From: Hyphomicrobiales bacterium
GTDB taxonomy: Bacteria; Pseudomonadota; Alphaproteobacteria; Rhizobiales; Beijerinckiaceae
Direction: 5' to 3'
DNA: 32,031 nt
Assembly (NCBI GenBank): GCA_019237205.1
Contig: JAFAHO010000261.1
Span: forward strand, 1 to 32,031
In this document: one piece after another, positions 9,190-17,276 of the stretch
How positions within the stretch are numbered: position 1 is the stretch's first letter
How the letters are laid out: the number at the start of each line of letters is the position of its first letter
Position numbers and translations under genes: made by a program
The notes under the pieces: generated by a model
What the model was told of the DNA's origin: nothing
The model's input: only the letters and a program-made list of their open reading frames with translations
The model's database searches: none

Positions 9190-9441
9190 GTGCAGGTACT
9201 CGTTCGCGACAACAATGTCGACCAGGCCCTCAAGGCGCTCAAAAAGAAGATGCAGCGCGAAGGAATTTTCCGCGAGATGAAGCTCCGCGGCCACTATGAG
9301 AAGCCGTCCGAAAAGAGGGCGCGCGAAAAGGCGGAGGCTGTTCGGCGGGCCAGGAAGCTTGCGCGCAAGAAGCTGCAGCGCGAGGGCTTGTTGCCGGTCA
9401 AGGCCAAGCCAGCGCCCGGTGCCCCCCGTTCGGCCGGCTAG
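9190..9441 (+). CDS. rpsU: 30S ribosomal protein bS21
   Basis: The 83-residue basic protein of the small ribosomal subunit takes part in initiation. It has the family core [39 protein letters not shown] and a long arginine/lysine helix ([18 protein letters not shown]). The start is the GTG at 9190-9192, since bS21 begins M-QVLVRDNN and AGGA lies seven bases before it; the frame is open for 29 residues upstream but those do not belong to the family. The C-terminal extension ([14 protein letters not shown]) is common in Alphaproteobacteria. The gene appears monocistronic, ended by the hairpin at 9516. Confidence 0.95.
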   Translation: MQVLVRDNNVDQALKALKKKMQREGIFREMKLRGHYEKPSEKRAREKAEAVRRARKLARKKLQREGLLPVKAKPAPGAPRSAG

Positions 9442-9515
9442 AGCCCGGCGGGCCAAAAGCCGTCGGGCGCCGACGCATCGCTGCGCCCGCGCTCTCAAGT
9501 CCGACAAGAGTTTGG

Positions 9516-9541
9516 ACCCCGCCGGCGTGGCGGGGTTTTTG
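9516..9541 (+). terminator. Rho-independent terminator after rpsU
   Basis: ACCCCGCC (9516-9523), a five-base loop, GGCGGGGT (9529-9536), then TTTTTG form a textbook GC stem and U-tract, 75 bases after the rpsU stop and before the TPR gene. Confidence 0.85.
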
Positions 9542-9594
9542 TTTCTTAACGTGCGTTCGCTCAGGCGACGCATCGGTGCGCGCGAGGTCAGGCG

Positions 9595-10470
9595 TTGGCA
9601 AAGTTCGCGAATCGTGAGGGCCCGCTCCCGCTCGCGCAAATAGCGCTCCGAGCGGCGATCGCCTTGGGCCTGGCCTTGGCCGTCGGCGCGTGCAGCGAGA
9701 CCATCGGCGGGATCAGCCCGTCCGGACATGTGGCGGAAACGGAGGCCGACGCCGCCGCGCAGGCCTCCAACGCCGGAAATATCGCCTCCCTGACTGAGGT
9801 CATTGAGCGAAATCCGCGTGATGCGGTCGCCTACAACACCCGCGGCGTCGTCTACGCCAAGCTCGGACGTTACTCCAACGCAATCGAGGACTTCAGTCAC
9901 GCGATCGAACTCGATCCGAAATTCGCGGGAGCTTACACCAATCGGGCGCTCGCCTATCGGCAGATGAAGAAAGACGATCTGGCGATGCAGGACTTCAACC
10001 AGGCGATCGCCGTCAATCCAAATGATGCCGCCGCCTATCTCGGGCGTGGGAACCTTCTTCGCTCGAAAAATGACTTCAATGGCGCGCTAGCCGACCTCAA
10101 TGAGGCGATCAGGCTAAACCCGGAAGGCGCGCAAGCCTATCACGCGCGGGGTCTGATCTATCAGCGCCAGGGCAACGACGTTCAGGCGATCACGGACTTC
10201 AACAACGCGATCGATCGCGATCCCTTCGCAGGCGCCCCTTACCAGGCTCGCGGCCAAAGCCTGATGGCGACGGGCAAATATGAGGCGGCGATTGAGGACT
10301 TCAATGCGGCTCTCAACGTCAATGCGAACAATTCGGACGCCTGGGCAGGCCTTGGCTTTTGCTACGAGAAGTTGAACAATCGCCCCAAGGCTCTGGAGTC
10401 ATATCAGCGCGCCGTACTGGTCGATCCGAACAACGGCGCCGCGCGCGCCGCTCTGCAGCGGCTGGGCTGA
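9595..10470 (+). CDS. TPR-repeat lipoprotein
   Basis: The 291-residue protein starts with a charged N-terminus, a hydrophobic stretch (IALRAAIALGLALAV) and a lipobox-like VGAC with Cys33, so it is probably a lipoprotein anchored to the outer or inner membrane. After a short linker, six tetratricopeptide repeats run from about residue 75 to the end, each with the A-Y-x-x-R-G and DP or NP turn pattern, such as AVAYNTRGVVYAKLGRYSNA. TPRs bind protein partners, so a scaffold role in the envelope, NlpI-like in outline, is inferred. The TTG at 9595 is the likely start, with GAGG about 10 bases upstream; no ATG is placed well. It converges with accC. Confidence 0.85.
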   Translation: MAKFANREGPLPLAQIALRAAIALGLALAVGACSETIGGISPSGHVAETEADAAAQASNAGNIASLTEVIERNPRDAVAYNTRGVVYAKLGRYSNAIEDFSHAIELDPKFAGAYTNRALAYRQMKKDDLAMQDFNQAIAVNPNDAAAYLGRGNLLRSKNDFNGALADLNEAIRLNPEGAQAYHARGLIYQRQGNDVQAITDFNNAIDRDPFAGAPYQARGQSLMATGKYEAAIEDFNAALNVNANNSDAWAGLGFCYEKLNNRPKALESYQRAVLVDPNNGAARAALQRLG

Positions 10471-10514
10471 AATCGATCTGATCGACCGGCTAGTCGAGCG
10501 AGAAGGCCGGCCCT

Positions 10515-11870
10515 TTACAGTTCCATTGCCGGCTCAGTCCTGAGAAACTCCTCGAGCCAGTGAATGTCATACTGGCCGTTTTGCACGTCGGAGTTTCGCA
10601 CCAGCGTGCGAAACAAGGGCAACGTCGTGTTGATACCGTCGATGATGAACTCGTCGAGCGCCCGACGCAGACGCATCATCGCCTCCGTGCGGGTCCGACC
10701 GTGCACGATCAGTTTGCCGACCAGCGAGTCGTAGAACGGCGGAATCACGTAGCCCTGATAGGCGGACGAATCGACCCGAACGCCGAGGCCTCCGGGCGGG
10801 TGAAAGTAAGTAATGCGGCCGGGCGACGGAACGAAGGTCCTCGCGTGTTCGGCGTTGACGCGACATTCAATCGCCGCGCCTAGGAAGCGAACGTCATCCT
10901 GCGCAATCGATAGCGGCGACCCGGCGGCGATCTTGATCTGCTCGTTGACGATATCGATGCCGGTTATCATCTCGGTTACGGGGTGCTCCACCTGTACCCG
11001 TGTGTTCATTTCGATGAAATAGAACTCCCCTTCCTCACAGAGGAACTCGACGGTTCCCGCGCCGACGTAGCCGAGTTCCGCGACGGCTCGGGCCACCACC
11101 CCGCCGATCTCCTCGCGTTGCTCGGCATTGAGGGCGGGGGAGGGGCCTTCTTCCCAGACTTTCTGGTGGCGGCGCTGTAGCGAGCAGTCGCGCTCGCCGA
11201 GGTGAACGGCGCCGCCATTCCCGTCGCCCATCACTTGAATTTCGATGTGCCGCGGCTGTGTGAGATATTTCTCCAGATATACTGAGTCGTCGCCGAAGGC
11301 GGTCTTGGCCTCGATTCGGGCGACGGCAATTGCGTCGACGAGATCCTCCGGATTCTTGGCGACCTTCATGCCGCGACCTCCGCCGCCTGCGGCCGCCTTG
11401 ACGATAATCGGATAACCGATGTCGGCCGCGATGCTCAATGCCTCTGCCTCATTCGCGACAGCGTCGGGCGAGCCGGGAACGCAAGGGATGCCGAGCCGTG
11501 CGGCCGTCCGCCTGGCCTCGATTTTGTCCCCCATGATCCGGATATGCTCCGCCTTCGGGCCGATGAAGGCGATCTCGTGCTCTTCGAGAATGTCGGCGAA
11601 GCGCGCATTCTCGGCGAGGAAGCCGTAGCCCGGATGGACGGCGTCCGCGCCGGTAATCTCGCAAGCCGCAACGATCGCGGGGATATTAAGATAGCTGTCG
11701 CGCGCCGGCGGCGGGCCGATGCATACGCTTTCGTCGGCCAGCTTGACGTGCATCGCCTCCTTGTCGGCAGTCGAATAGACAGCCACTGTCGCAATCCCGA
11801 GCTCCTTGGCCGCGCGCATGACCCGCAATGCGACCTCGCCCCGGTTCGCGATCAAAATCTTATCGAACAT
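10515..11870 (-). CDS. accC: Acetyl-CoA carboxylase, biotin carboxylase subunit
   Basis: The 451-residue ATP-grasp enzyme carboxylates the biotin carried by AccB, the first half-reaction of malonyl-CoA formation for fatty-acid synthesis. It has the N-terminal MFDKILIANRGEVALRVMRA, VHPGYGFLAENARFA, the glycine-rich ATP loop KAAAGGGGRGMKV, the bicarbonate/biotin segment ERDCSLQRRHQKVWEEGPSP, and FIEMNTRVQVEHPVTEM with the catalytic glutamate and arginine. The length equals that of characterised AccC proteins. The ATG at 11870 has AGGATCGG upstream. It follows accB after 75 bases that include a tandem duplication. The C-terminal residues EPAMEL are ordinary. Confidence 0.96.
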   Translation of the reverse strand: MFDKILIANRGEVALRVMRAAKELGIATVAVYSTADKEAMHVKLADESVCIGPPPARDSYLNIPAIVAACEITGADAVHPGYGFLAENARFADILEEHEIAFIGPKAEHIRIMGDKIEARRTAARLGIPCVPGSPDAVANEAEALSIAADIGYPIIVKAAAGGGGRGMKVAKNPEDLVDAIAVARIEAKTAFGDDSVYLEKYLTQPRHIEIQVMGDGNGGAVHLGERDCSLQRRHQKVWEEGPSPALNAEQREEIGGVVARAVAELGYVGAGTVEFLCEEGEFYFIEMNTRVQVEHPVTEMITGIDIVNEQIKIAAGSPLSIAQDDVRFLGAAIECRVNAEHARTFVPSPGRITYFHPPGGLGVRVDSSAYQGYVIPPFYDSLVGKLIVHGRTRTEAMMRLRRALDEFIIDGINTTLPLFRTLVRNSDVQNGQYDIHWLEEFLRTEPAMEL

Positions 11871-11916
11871 CGACGCCGATCCTGTGCGATCCCGGCTCGA
11901 TGAGAATGCGCTTGTT

Positions 11917-11957
11917 CATCCCGGTCATTCGATAGTCATCCCCGGTCACTCGATAAC
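11917..11957. repeat. Imperfect tandem duplication at the accB stop codon
   Basis: CATCCCGGTCATTCGATAGT (11917-11936) is followed directly by a 21-base near-copy at 11937-11957 that begins CATCCCCGGTCACTCGAT. The second copy contains the accB stop codon and last residues (minus strand GTTATCGAGTGA); the first lies just beyond the gene in the accB-accC gap. Two mismatches before the last few bases and one extra C separate them. Confidence 0.75.
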
Positions 11958-12443
11958 CATCAATGTCTGTCCATATTCGACCGGAGATCCGTCCATCACG
12001 AGAATGTCGACGATCTTGCCTGCCCGCGTCGCCACGATGTCATTGAAAGTCTTCATCGCCTCGACGAGCATCAGCTTGTCTCCAGCCTTCACCATCGAAC
12101 CGACCTCGACGAAGGGCTTGGCCTCGGGGCTCGGCCGCAGATAGGCGGTCCCAACCATCGGCGATTTCACTGCGCCGGCGAGATCGGCGGCCGCAGGCTC
12201 GGCGGCGGTTTCAGCGATAGTCTCGGACGGGCCGCAGGCGGCGGCTGCGGCCGCGGCTTGAAGGGATACTTCGGATTGCGTTTGACCCTGTTCGCGCGCC
12301 AGACGCACATGGAATTCGCCAAGATCGATTTCGACCTCGCTCAAACCATATTTTACGACGATCTGAGCGAGCTGGTCGATCGCGGCGATATCAACGAGCC
12401 CATGCTCTGGCTCGTCGAATCGCGGGCCGGATGGCTTTTTCAT
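11946..12443 (-). CDS. accB: Acetyl-CoA carboxylase, biotin carboxyl carrier protein
   Basis: The 165-residue carrier holds biotin and moves carboxyl groups from AccC to the carboxyltransferase. The N-terminal part includes DIAAIDQLAQIVVKYGLSEVEID, then an alanine/glutamate-rich flexible linker (AAAAAAAC, AETAAEPAAADLAG), then the lipoyl-like biotinyl domain KSPMVGTAYLRPSPEAKPF. Lys131 in VEAMKTFNDI is the biotinylation site; the usual MKMMN is MKTFN here. I chose the ATG at 12443 (MKKPSGPRFDEPEHG), preceded by AAAGAGCG, over the upstream in-frame start at 12515, whose residues are arginine-rich and unlike the family. It is the first gene of accB-accC. Confidence 0.94.
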   Translation of the reverse strand: MKKPSGPRFDEPEHGLVDIAAIDQLAQIVVKYGLSEVEIDLGEFHVRLAREQGQTQSEVSLQAAAAAAACGPSETIAETAAEPAAADLAGAVKSPMVGTAYLRPSPEAKPFVEVGSMVKAGDKLMLVEAMKTFNDIVATRAGKIVDILVMDGSPVEYGQTLMVIE

Positions 12444-12872
12444 GGGGTTTCGCTCTTTGGGGGAGGGGCGGCGTCGTTGGGTTGCGCCGTCCCTATATCG
12501 CGCCGGTCCCGGCAAATAAAGCCTCGGCCGCAGGATCAGGCGCGAAGCGCTCCTGCGCTGAGATCGGGAAACGCACCGCCCCTGTGCGGCGCTACGCCTC
12601 GATCGCCATTCGACTTTACTTCGGCAATCTCAGGACTTCAGGTTGCAGCCCCGATCGGGAAGCGCTTTGTGGCGCACCCAAAACACTGCCGCGGCAGTAA
12701 AGGGCGAACGCGCTAGCGGATTTTCGGACATGCGCCATCGACCGCAAAAGGCCGCGAACTGGCTCTGAGAACTTCTCGCGCCCCAGTCGCGCGCAGAAGC
12801 ACGCTGTGCTGCGGACAGCGCGACCCCGTTGACACTCCCGAACGGTGAACTCGTCCGTTGGGGGACGATTGG
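12444..12872. other. 429-base stretch without a convincing gene
   Basis: No open frame here has a ribosome binding site plus protein-like composition. It should hold the accB promoter on the minus strand, but I see no clear -35/-10 pair. The one striking element is ACTGCCGCGGCAGT at 12685-12698, a perfect 14-bp palindrome flanked by A-rich sequence, which could be an operator or a short hairpin. No tRNA or small-RNA signature is visible. Confidence 0.5.
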
Positions 12873-13139
12873 CTAAGGCGCGCGCGCTCGGCGGGGCTCT
12901 GGCAATCCCAGCGGCGAGTAGCGCTGGTAAGATTGGTCAAAATCGCCCGGGACCGAAGTTCCGACCGTCGCGACAGTTTCGGTTGACGCCTGCCTTTGAT
13001 CCGCGAGAATGGAACTCACGTGCCATCGCCAAGTCGCCGGATCCGATGTGTCCAGGTCTTTTCCGACATTGCTGACACCGGCGGCGTAGCCCGCGCCGCT
13101 GCCAATTGCGGCGAGAAACAGAATGAGGGACTTCCGCAT
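12873..13139 (-). CDS. Small secreted hypothetical protein
   Basis: The 88-codon frame begins at the ATG at 13137-13139, directly behind AGGAGGAG, one of the best ribosome binding sites in the window. The product starts MRKSLILFLAAIGSGAGYAAG, a clear signal peptide with an AxA-type cleavage point near residue 20. The mature part is about 67 residues and polar, with SDPATWRWHVSSILAD and a proline/arginine-rich tail (GLPEPRRARAP); it has no cysteine, so no disulfides. I do not recognise the family. It lies 109 bases after hdaA in the same direction, with a CtrA-like box in the gap, so it may have its own promoter. Function unknown; export to the periplasm is inferred. Confidence 0.65.
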   Translation of the reverse strand: MRKSLILFLAAIGSGAGYAAGVSNVGKDLDTSDPATWRWHVSSILADQRQASTETVATVGTSVPGDFDQSYQRYSPLGLPEPRRARAP

Positions 13140-13214
13140 CGTCTCCTCCTGGTTCAGCATTATTGTTCCGGAGGTTTGGCGCGCGGCCCTCCCCTTACGC
13201 CCGCACAACCCTCG

Positions 13215-13231
13215 TTTATCAAGTCTTAACC
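13215..13231. promoter_or_regulatory. Candidate CtrA-binding site
   Basis: TTTA at 13215-13218, seven bases, then TTAACC at 13226-13231 matches the TTAA-N7-TTAA(C) box of the alphaproteobacterial cell-cycle regulator CtrA with one mismatch. It lies about 80 bases before the small secreted gene and just past the hdaA stop. Such boxes occur by chance at modest frequency, so this is tentative. Confidence 0.35.
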
Positions 13232-13248
13232 ACCAATTTGTGGCCCGG

Positions 13249-13941
13249 CTAAGGCGCGTCGTCTTCCGGAGCGGATTCACGCAACAATTCGCTCGCCATC
13301 GCGCGTGTGACGCGTCGCCCAAGCGCCAGCGCCTGGCGGTCAAGCGTGTCGACCAATTTGCGCGCTTCGCCGAGCGATCGTTCGATCCTCAACGCTATAT
13401 AGGCGACAACATGGGGGTCAACCTGGAGTTGGCGATCGCTGAAAAGCTTGAAAAGCACCGCTTCCGTCAACTCAACGTCGGGCGCCTCAAGTCGAATCAC
13501 CGGCGCAAGTCGCAGACGCGACAACAAATCCGGGGTCTTCAGGTTCCACGCTTCGGGCGCGGCGCGAGCGGTCAGCAACATCCAGACGTCGTTCTGCAGC
13601 GCAGCGTTGACAAGATGGAACAGGCGATCCTCGGCCTGGCCGACACGGTCGACATCCTCGATCAGCAGCGCGGACGTTTGAAGGCCGAGTTCGAGACTCG
13701 TCAGATCCAGCGACGCCCCGTTAGCGACAGTCGCGTTGGCCGTTCTGGTCCAAAGCGAGGCGAGGTGACTCTTGCCCGCGCCCTCTGGGCCGACAAGCAG
13801 CAGCATCCGGCCCGCCCAGTTCGGCCACTGATTGATCGCCCGGAGCGCATCCTGGTTCGAAGGCGCTGCGAGAAAATCCTCACGCGCGAAGCTTGGCTGA
13901 TGTGGCCAGTCGAGCGTCAATTGGCGTGGAGGCCTGATCAT
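13249..13941 (-). CDS. hdaA: DnaA-homologue Hda (HdaA), regulatory inactivation of DnaA
   Basis: The 230-residue protein belongs to the DnaA-related AAA+ family that, with the beta clamp, stimulates ATP hydrolysis by DnaA and prevents over-initiation of replication. The N-terminus MIRPPRQLTLDWPHQPSF carries a clamp-binding-like QLTLDW stretch. Walker A is LLVGPEGAGKSHLA, Walker B is ALLIEDVDRV, and the sensor region follows with LTARAAPEAWN. It is shorter than DnaA and lacks the DNA-binding domain IV. The ATG at 13941 has AAAGGGAC upstream and overlaps the AI-2E permease stop by four bases (ATGA), showing translational coupling. It is last in a four-gene operon that starts near 16027. Confidence 0.88.
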   Translation of the reverse strand: MIRPPRQLTLDWPHQPSFAREDFLAAPSNQDALRAINQWPNWAGRMLLLVGPEGAGKSHLASLWTRTANATVANGASLDLTSLELGLQTSALLIEDVDRVGQAEDRLFHLVNAALQNDVWMLLTARAAPEAWNLKTPDLLSRLRLAPVIRLEAPDVELTEAVLFKLFSDRQLQVDPHVVAYIALRIERSLGEARKLVDTLDRQALALGRRVTRAMASELLRESAPEDDAP

Positions 13942-15074
13942 GGTCCCTTTGCCGCCGAACGGCCTCGATAGATCGAACTCGTGAGGTAAATGGCGATAAG
14001 GTGGCGGGCGATGACGCCGATCGCCGCGGCGGTCGGGACCGCTACGATTAGGCCGACGAAGCCGAACAATTCGCCGAAAGCCAGAAGCGCGAACATGAGC
14101 CAAACGGGGTGGAGGCCTATCGATTCCCCGACGAGCTTTGGCGAAACGACATATCCTTCAAGGAACTGGCCGCAGCCGACGATCCCCAGCGCCATCAGGA
14201 AAAGCCTCGGGCTGGGCCATCCCTGGACCAGGGCCACGCCTAGCGAAAGGACGAGAGCGGTGAGCGATCCGACGTAGGGAACAAAACTCAGCACCCCGGC
14301 CAATGCGCCAATCAGAAGGCCGAAATCGAGCCCGACCAGGGTCAACCCCAGACCGTACCATAGGCCGAGGAACAGACAGACCAATGACTGGCCCCGGATA
14401 AAGCCCGCCAATGCGTGATTGATCTCCTTGGCGATCGCTCTCAAAGTATCCCGATGGTCGAGCGGCAGCCAGCCGTCGATCTCTGCGATCATTCTATGCC
14501 AGTCGATAAGGATGTAGAACGCCACAACCGGCGTAATGATGAGTAGCGACAAGAATCCGAAAAGCGCAGCCCCTCCCGAAACGAGCGACTTTAGCGCGTC
14601 GATCAACCACTGTGCGCCTTGGGCGACAAAATCGCCGATCGACTTTTGAATTTGACTGCTCGAAATCTGTTCGCCTAACCCCAACGCGGTCAGCCAGCCG
14701 CCGCCATACTTTTCGATCAGCGCGTTGCCCTCATCCACCGCCAGCGCCTGGAGCTTCATTGCGTAGCCCGGAAGATGTTGGGCGAACGCAACGAACTGGT
14801 TTCCGAGGATCGGGGCGACAATGATAAGAGAAATGGTGAAAGTCGCGGCGAACACGACCAGAATGAGGAGAGAGGCGCCCAGCCTGTTGAATCCCAGTGT
14901 CTCCATTTTGGTGACAACGGGGTCGAGGAGATAGCCAAGCGCGATGCCGGCCGCGAATGGAGTGACCGCGGAGCCGAGCAGATGCAACACGTAGCACATG
15001 AGCGCGAGCGCGGCCGCCCAAAAAATGATCTGACGCCCCAGACTCACCGTGCAAAACTCATGCGACGTCTCCAT
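13938..15074 (-). CDS. AI-2E family (PerM-like) transporter
   Basis: The 378-residue integral membrane protein has about eight hydrophobic segments, two near the N-terminus (FWAAALALMCYVLHLLG, ASLLILVVFAATFTISLIIV) and several in the second half. It contains family features DPVVTKMETLGFNR early, the SFVPYVGSLTALVLSLGVA motif, and GEFFG-like LLAFGELFGFVGLIVAVP near the end. The family was named for autoinducer-2 export, but most members have no proven substrate. It overlaps the VOC gene by 17 bases and hdaA by 4, so all are co-transcribed. The same neighbourhood of this permease next to hda occurs in relatives, to my knowledge. Confidence 0.88.
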   Translation of the reverse strand: METSHEFCTVSLGRQIIFWAAALALMCYVLHLLGSAVTPFAAGIALGYLLDPVVTKMETLGFNRLGASLLILVVFAATFTISLIIVAPILGNQFVAFAQHLPGYAMKLQALAVDEGNALIEKYGGGWLTALGLGEQISSSQIQKSIGDFVAQGAQWLIDALKSLVSGGAALFGFLSLLIITPVVAFYILIDWHRMIAEIDGWLPLDHRDTLRAIAKEINHALAGFIRGQSLVCLFLGLWYGLGLTLVGLDFGLLIGALAGVLSFVPYVGSLTALVLSLGVALVQGWPSPRLFLMALGIVGCGQFLEGYVVSPKLVGESIGLHPVWLMFALLAFGELFGFVGLIVAVPTAAAIGVIARHLIAIYLTSSIYRGRSAAKGP

Positions 15075-15468
15075 CGCCGCCAGTCGGTTCTAGCAAATCC
15101 CACTTGCCTCCCCACGGGTCGACGAAAACCGCGACTCGGCCGTAGCGTTCGCTGCGCGGCTCTTCAAGAAATCTGACCCCCCGCGCACGCAGGACTTCAT
15201 AATCTGTCTGGAAGTCGTTGGTGAAGAGAAAATAGCCAACGCGTCCGCCTGTTTGATCGCCGATCCTTGCCCGCTGTCGGCGGTTGGCGGGGACGGCCAG
15301 TATGATCGTGGCTCCTCGGCCCCCAGGCGGCGCCACCACGACCCAGCGCTTGTTTTGACCGAGGTCAGTATCTTCGAGCACCTCAAAGCCAAGTCCATCG
15401 CGGAAAAAGCTCAGCCCCTCATCATAGCTGGGCACGAGAAACGCGATGGCGGCGAGACTGTGCAGCAC
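15058..15468 (-). CDS. VOC (glyoxalase/bleomycin-resistance) family protein
   Basis: The 136-residue protein has the two-halved VOC fold pattern: an N-terminal IAFLVPSYDEGLSFFRDGLGF half and a C-terminal YFLFTNDFQTDYEVLRARGV ... AVFVDPWGGKWDLLEP half. The family includes metal-dependent glyoxalases, dioxygenases and resistance proteins; the substrate cannot be predicted. A metal-ligand glutamate is present near the end (DLLEP), but the usual early histidine is not obvious. The start is a GTG at 15468, seven bases after the upstream stop at 15476, so translation is probably coupled. Its 3' end overlaps the permease start by 17 bases, an unusually deep overlap for this operon. Confidence 0.85.
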   Translation of the reverse strand: MLHSLAAIAFLVPSYDEGLSFFRDGLGFEVLEDTDLGQNKRWVVVAPPGGRGATIILAVPANRRQRARIGDQTGGRVGYFLFTNDFQTDYEVLRARGVRFLEEPRSERYGRVAVFVDPWGGKWDLLEPTGGDGDVA

Positions 15469-15475
15469 TGTTGCG

Positions 15476-16027
15476 CTATCGGCTCATGTGGTCGAGCCAT
15501 TGGGCGATGTAGATGCCGCCTGAGGCTAGCGTGGTCGCCGCGACCGTCCATTCGAGATAGGTCTGCAAAGGTTGGGGATTGAGGCCATAGGCTCGCACGC
15601 CTAGCGCATAGCCGGCGAGGGCGATCTGTGCGGCTGTGTTGAACTTCGATTCCCAGACCGGTCGTATCTCCACTGGCTTGTCCATCAGCCACGAAACGAG
15701 CACGGCGACGAGGATCATGACATCGCGCGAGACGACGGTGATGGCGAGCCATGCAGGCAAACCGGCGTAAATGGCCAGCGACACATAGATGGAGTTCAGA
15801 AGGGCCTTGTCCGCGAGGGGGTCGAGGTAGGCGCCGAGTTCCGTCCGAAGATCGAAATGTCTCGCGATGAAGCCGTCGACCGCGTCGGATGCGCCGGCAA
15901 GGAGAAAGATCGAGAACGCCGGCAGAAATCGCTGTGAGACGATCATCGAGACCGCCAAGGGCGTCATCAGCATTCTCGCCAAAGTAATGATATTTGGAAT
16001 ATTATTGAGGACCTGAGAAATATTCAT
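15476..16027 (-). CDS. CDP-alcohol phosphatidyltransferase family protein
   Basis: The 183-residue membrane enzyme carries the full family motif: D-x2-DG-x2-AR-x8-G-x3-D-x3-D is seen from [13 protein letters not shown] through [11 protein letters not shown]. Several hydrophobic helices surround it. The family transfers a phosphatidyl group from CDP-diacylglycerol to an alcohol; PgsA (glycerol 3-phosphate) and cardiolipin synthase types look much alike at this length, so the product could be phosphatidylglycerophosphate or cardiolipin. The ATG at 16027 ([19 protein letters not shown]) matches the usual start, although no strong ribosome binding site precedes it. First gene of the leftward operon, divergent from purM. 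Confidence 0.88.
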   Translation of the reverse strand: MNISQVLNNIPNIITLARMLMTPLAVSMIVSQRFLPAFSIFLLAGASDAVDGFIARHFDLRTELGAYLDPLADKALLNSIYVSLAIYAGLPAWLAITVVSRDVMILVAVLVSWLMDKPVEIRPVWESKFNTAAQIALAGYALGVRAYGLNPQPLQTYLEWTVAATTLASGGIYIAQWLDHMSR

Positions 16028-16211
16028 TAGATGTCGACGCCGATTCGACGGTGACCTGAACCGGACCGTCCGCCCATTGATCCGCCGAAATCCCAAGCTG
16101 TTGCGAGGGAGATGCTTAGCATGGTTCGGCGCGCGTTGGGAAACTGGGCTTCAGTTGCGGCCCAGGGGCTCATCCTGTACCCCGTCATCGATTTTTGCAC
16201 CGGGAGCCGCA

Positions 16212-17276
16212 ATGCCCGACAGCTTCAAACCGCTGACCTATGCCGGCGCCGGCGTCGACATCGATGCCGGCAACCGTCTCGTCGATCGGATCAAGCCGTT
16301 AGCGCGAGCAAGCCGCCGCCCTGGCGCCGACGCCGAGTTGGGCGGTTTCGGCGCTCTCTTTGATCTCAAAGCGGCCGGCTTCGCCGATCCGATACTAGTC
16401 GCCGCCAATGACGGCGTCGGCACCAAAGTAAAGATCGCAATCGAATGCGGCATATATGACACGATTGGGGTAGATCTGGTCGCGATGTGCGTAAATGACA
16501 TAGTCGTTCAGGGAGCGGAGCCACTTTTTTTTCTGGACTATTTTGCCGCCGGCAGACTCGACGAGGATGTGGCGACTACGGTCGTGAAGGGGATCGCAGA
16601 CGGCTGCGCGCAATCCGGCTGCGCGCTAATCGGCGGCGAAACGGCTGAAATGCCTGGACTCTATGCGCCCGGCGATTTTGACCTCGCAGGGTTTGCGGTC
16701 GGGGCGGCCGAGCGTGGAAGCCTGTTGCCGAGACGGGGGCTCAAACCGGGCGACGCCGTGTTCGGTCTGCCGTCATCAGGTGTGCATTCCAACGGGTTCT
16801 CGCTGGTGCGACGCGTCGTTGAGCGAGCTGGGCTTGCCTGGGACGCCCCGGCGCCATTCGAACGGTCTCGTTCGCTCGGAGCCGCGCTTCTCACCCCAAC
16901 GCGGCTTTATGTGCGGCCGCTGCTTCAGGTCCTTTCGACGACGCGAGGCGTGCTAGCACTCGCGCATATCACCGGCGGCGGCTACTTGGATAACCTGCCT
17001 CGCGTTCTCCGCCCCGATGTTGCGGTCTCGCTCGACCTTGGCGCGTTTGCGCCGCCTCCGGTTTTTTCCTGGCTGGCGGTCGTCGGGAACATAGCTGAAA
17101 ACGAAATGCTGCGCACTTTCAACTGCGGATTTGGCATGGCGGTCTTTGTCGCCGCCCAGCGCGAAGATGAAGTGCGGGCCGCGCTCATGTACGCCGGATT
17201 GTCGCCTACCTTGATCGGTCGGCTCGTTGCCCGCGAAAATTTGCGTGTCGTCACCCATGGAAGGCTTTCTCTTTGA
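16212..17276 (+). CDS. purM: Phosphoribosylformylglycinamidine cyclo-ligase (AIR synthetase)
   Basis: The 354-residue enzyme closes the imidazole ring in de novo purine synthesis, using ATP to convert FGAM to AIR. Signatures are [56 protein letters not shown], and [20 protein letters not shown]. The ATG at 16212 with GGGAG upstream gives [12 protein letters not shown], the family start; the longer open frame from 16077 is not family-like. Its stop overlaps the purN start by four bases (TTGA). The gene is divergent from the phosphatidyltransferase, and the 184-base gap should hold both promoters. Confidence 0.96.
   Translation: MPDSFKPLTYAGAGVDIDAGNRLVDRIKPLARASRRPGADAELGGFGALFDLKAAGFADPILVAANDGVGTKVKIAIECGIYDTIGVDLVAMCVNDIVVQGAEPLFFLDYFAAGRLDEDVATTVVKGIADGCAQSGCALIGGETAEMPGLYAPGDFDLAGFAVGAAERGSLLPRRGLKPGDAVFGLPSSGVHSNGFSLVRRVVERAGLAWDAPAPFERSRSLGAALLTPTRLYVRPLLQVLSTTRGVLALAHITGGGYLDNLPRVLRPDVAVSLDLGAFAPPPVFSWLAVVGNIAENEMLRTFNCGFGMAVFVAAQREDEVRAALMYAGLSPTLIGRLVARENLRVVTHGRLSL

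Noticed and set aside
10484-10514. CCGGC and GCCGG as a terminator between the TPR gene and accC
   Set aside because: The stem is only five pairs with a loop of about 15 bases and a short T-run, too weak to call.
12713-12940. 75-codon frame on the minus strand in the gap before accB
   Set aside because: It overlaps the small secreted gene, lacks a ribosome binding site and has no protein-like pattern.
16077-16211. 45-codon extension upstream of purM
   Set aside because: Family homology begins at MPDSFKPL, where a GGGAG ribosome binding site supports the ATG at 16212.
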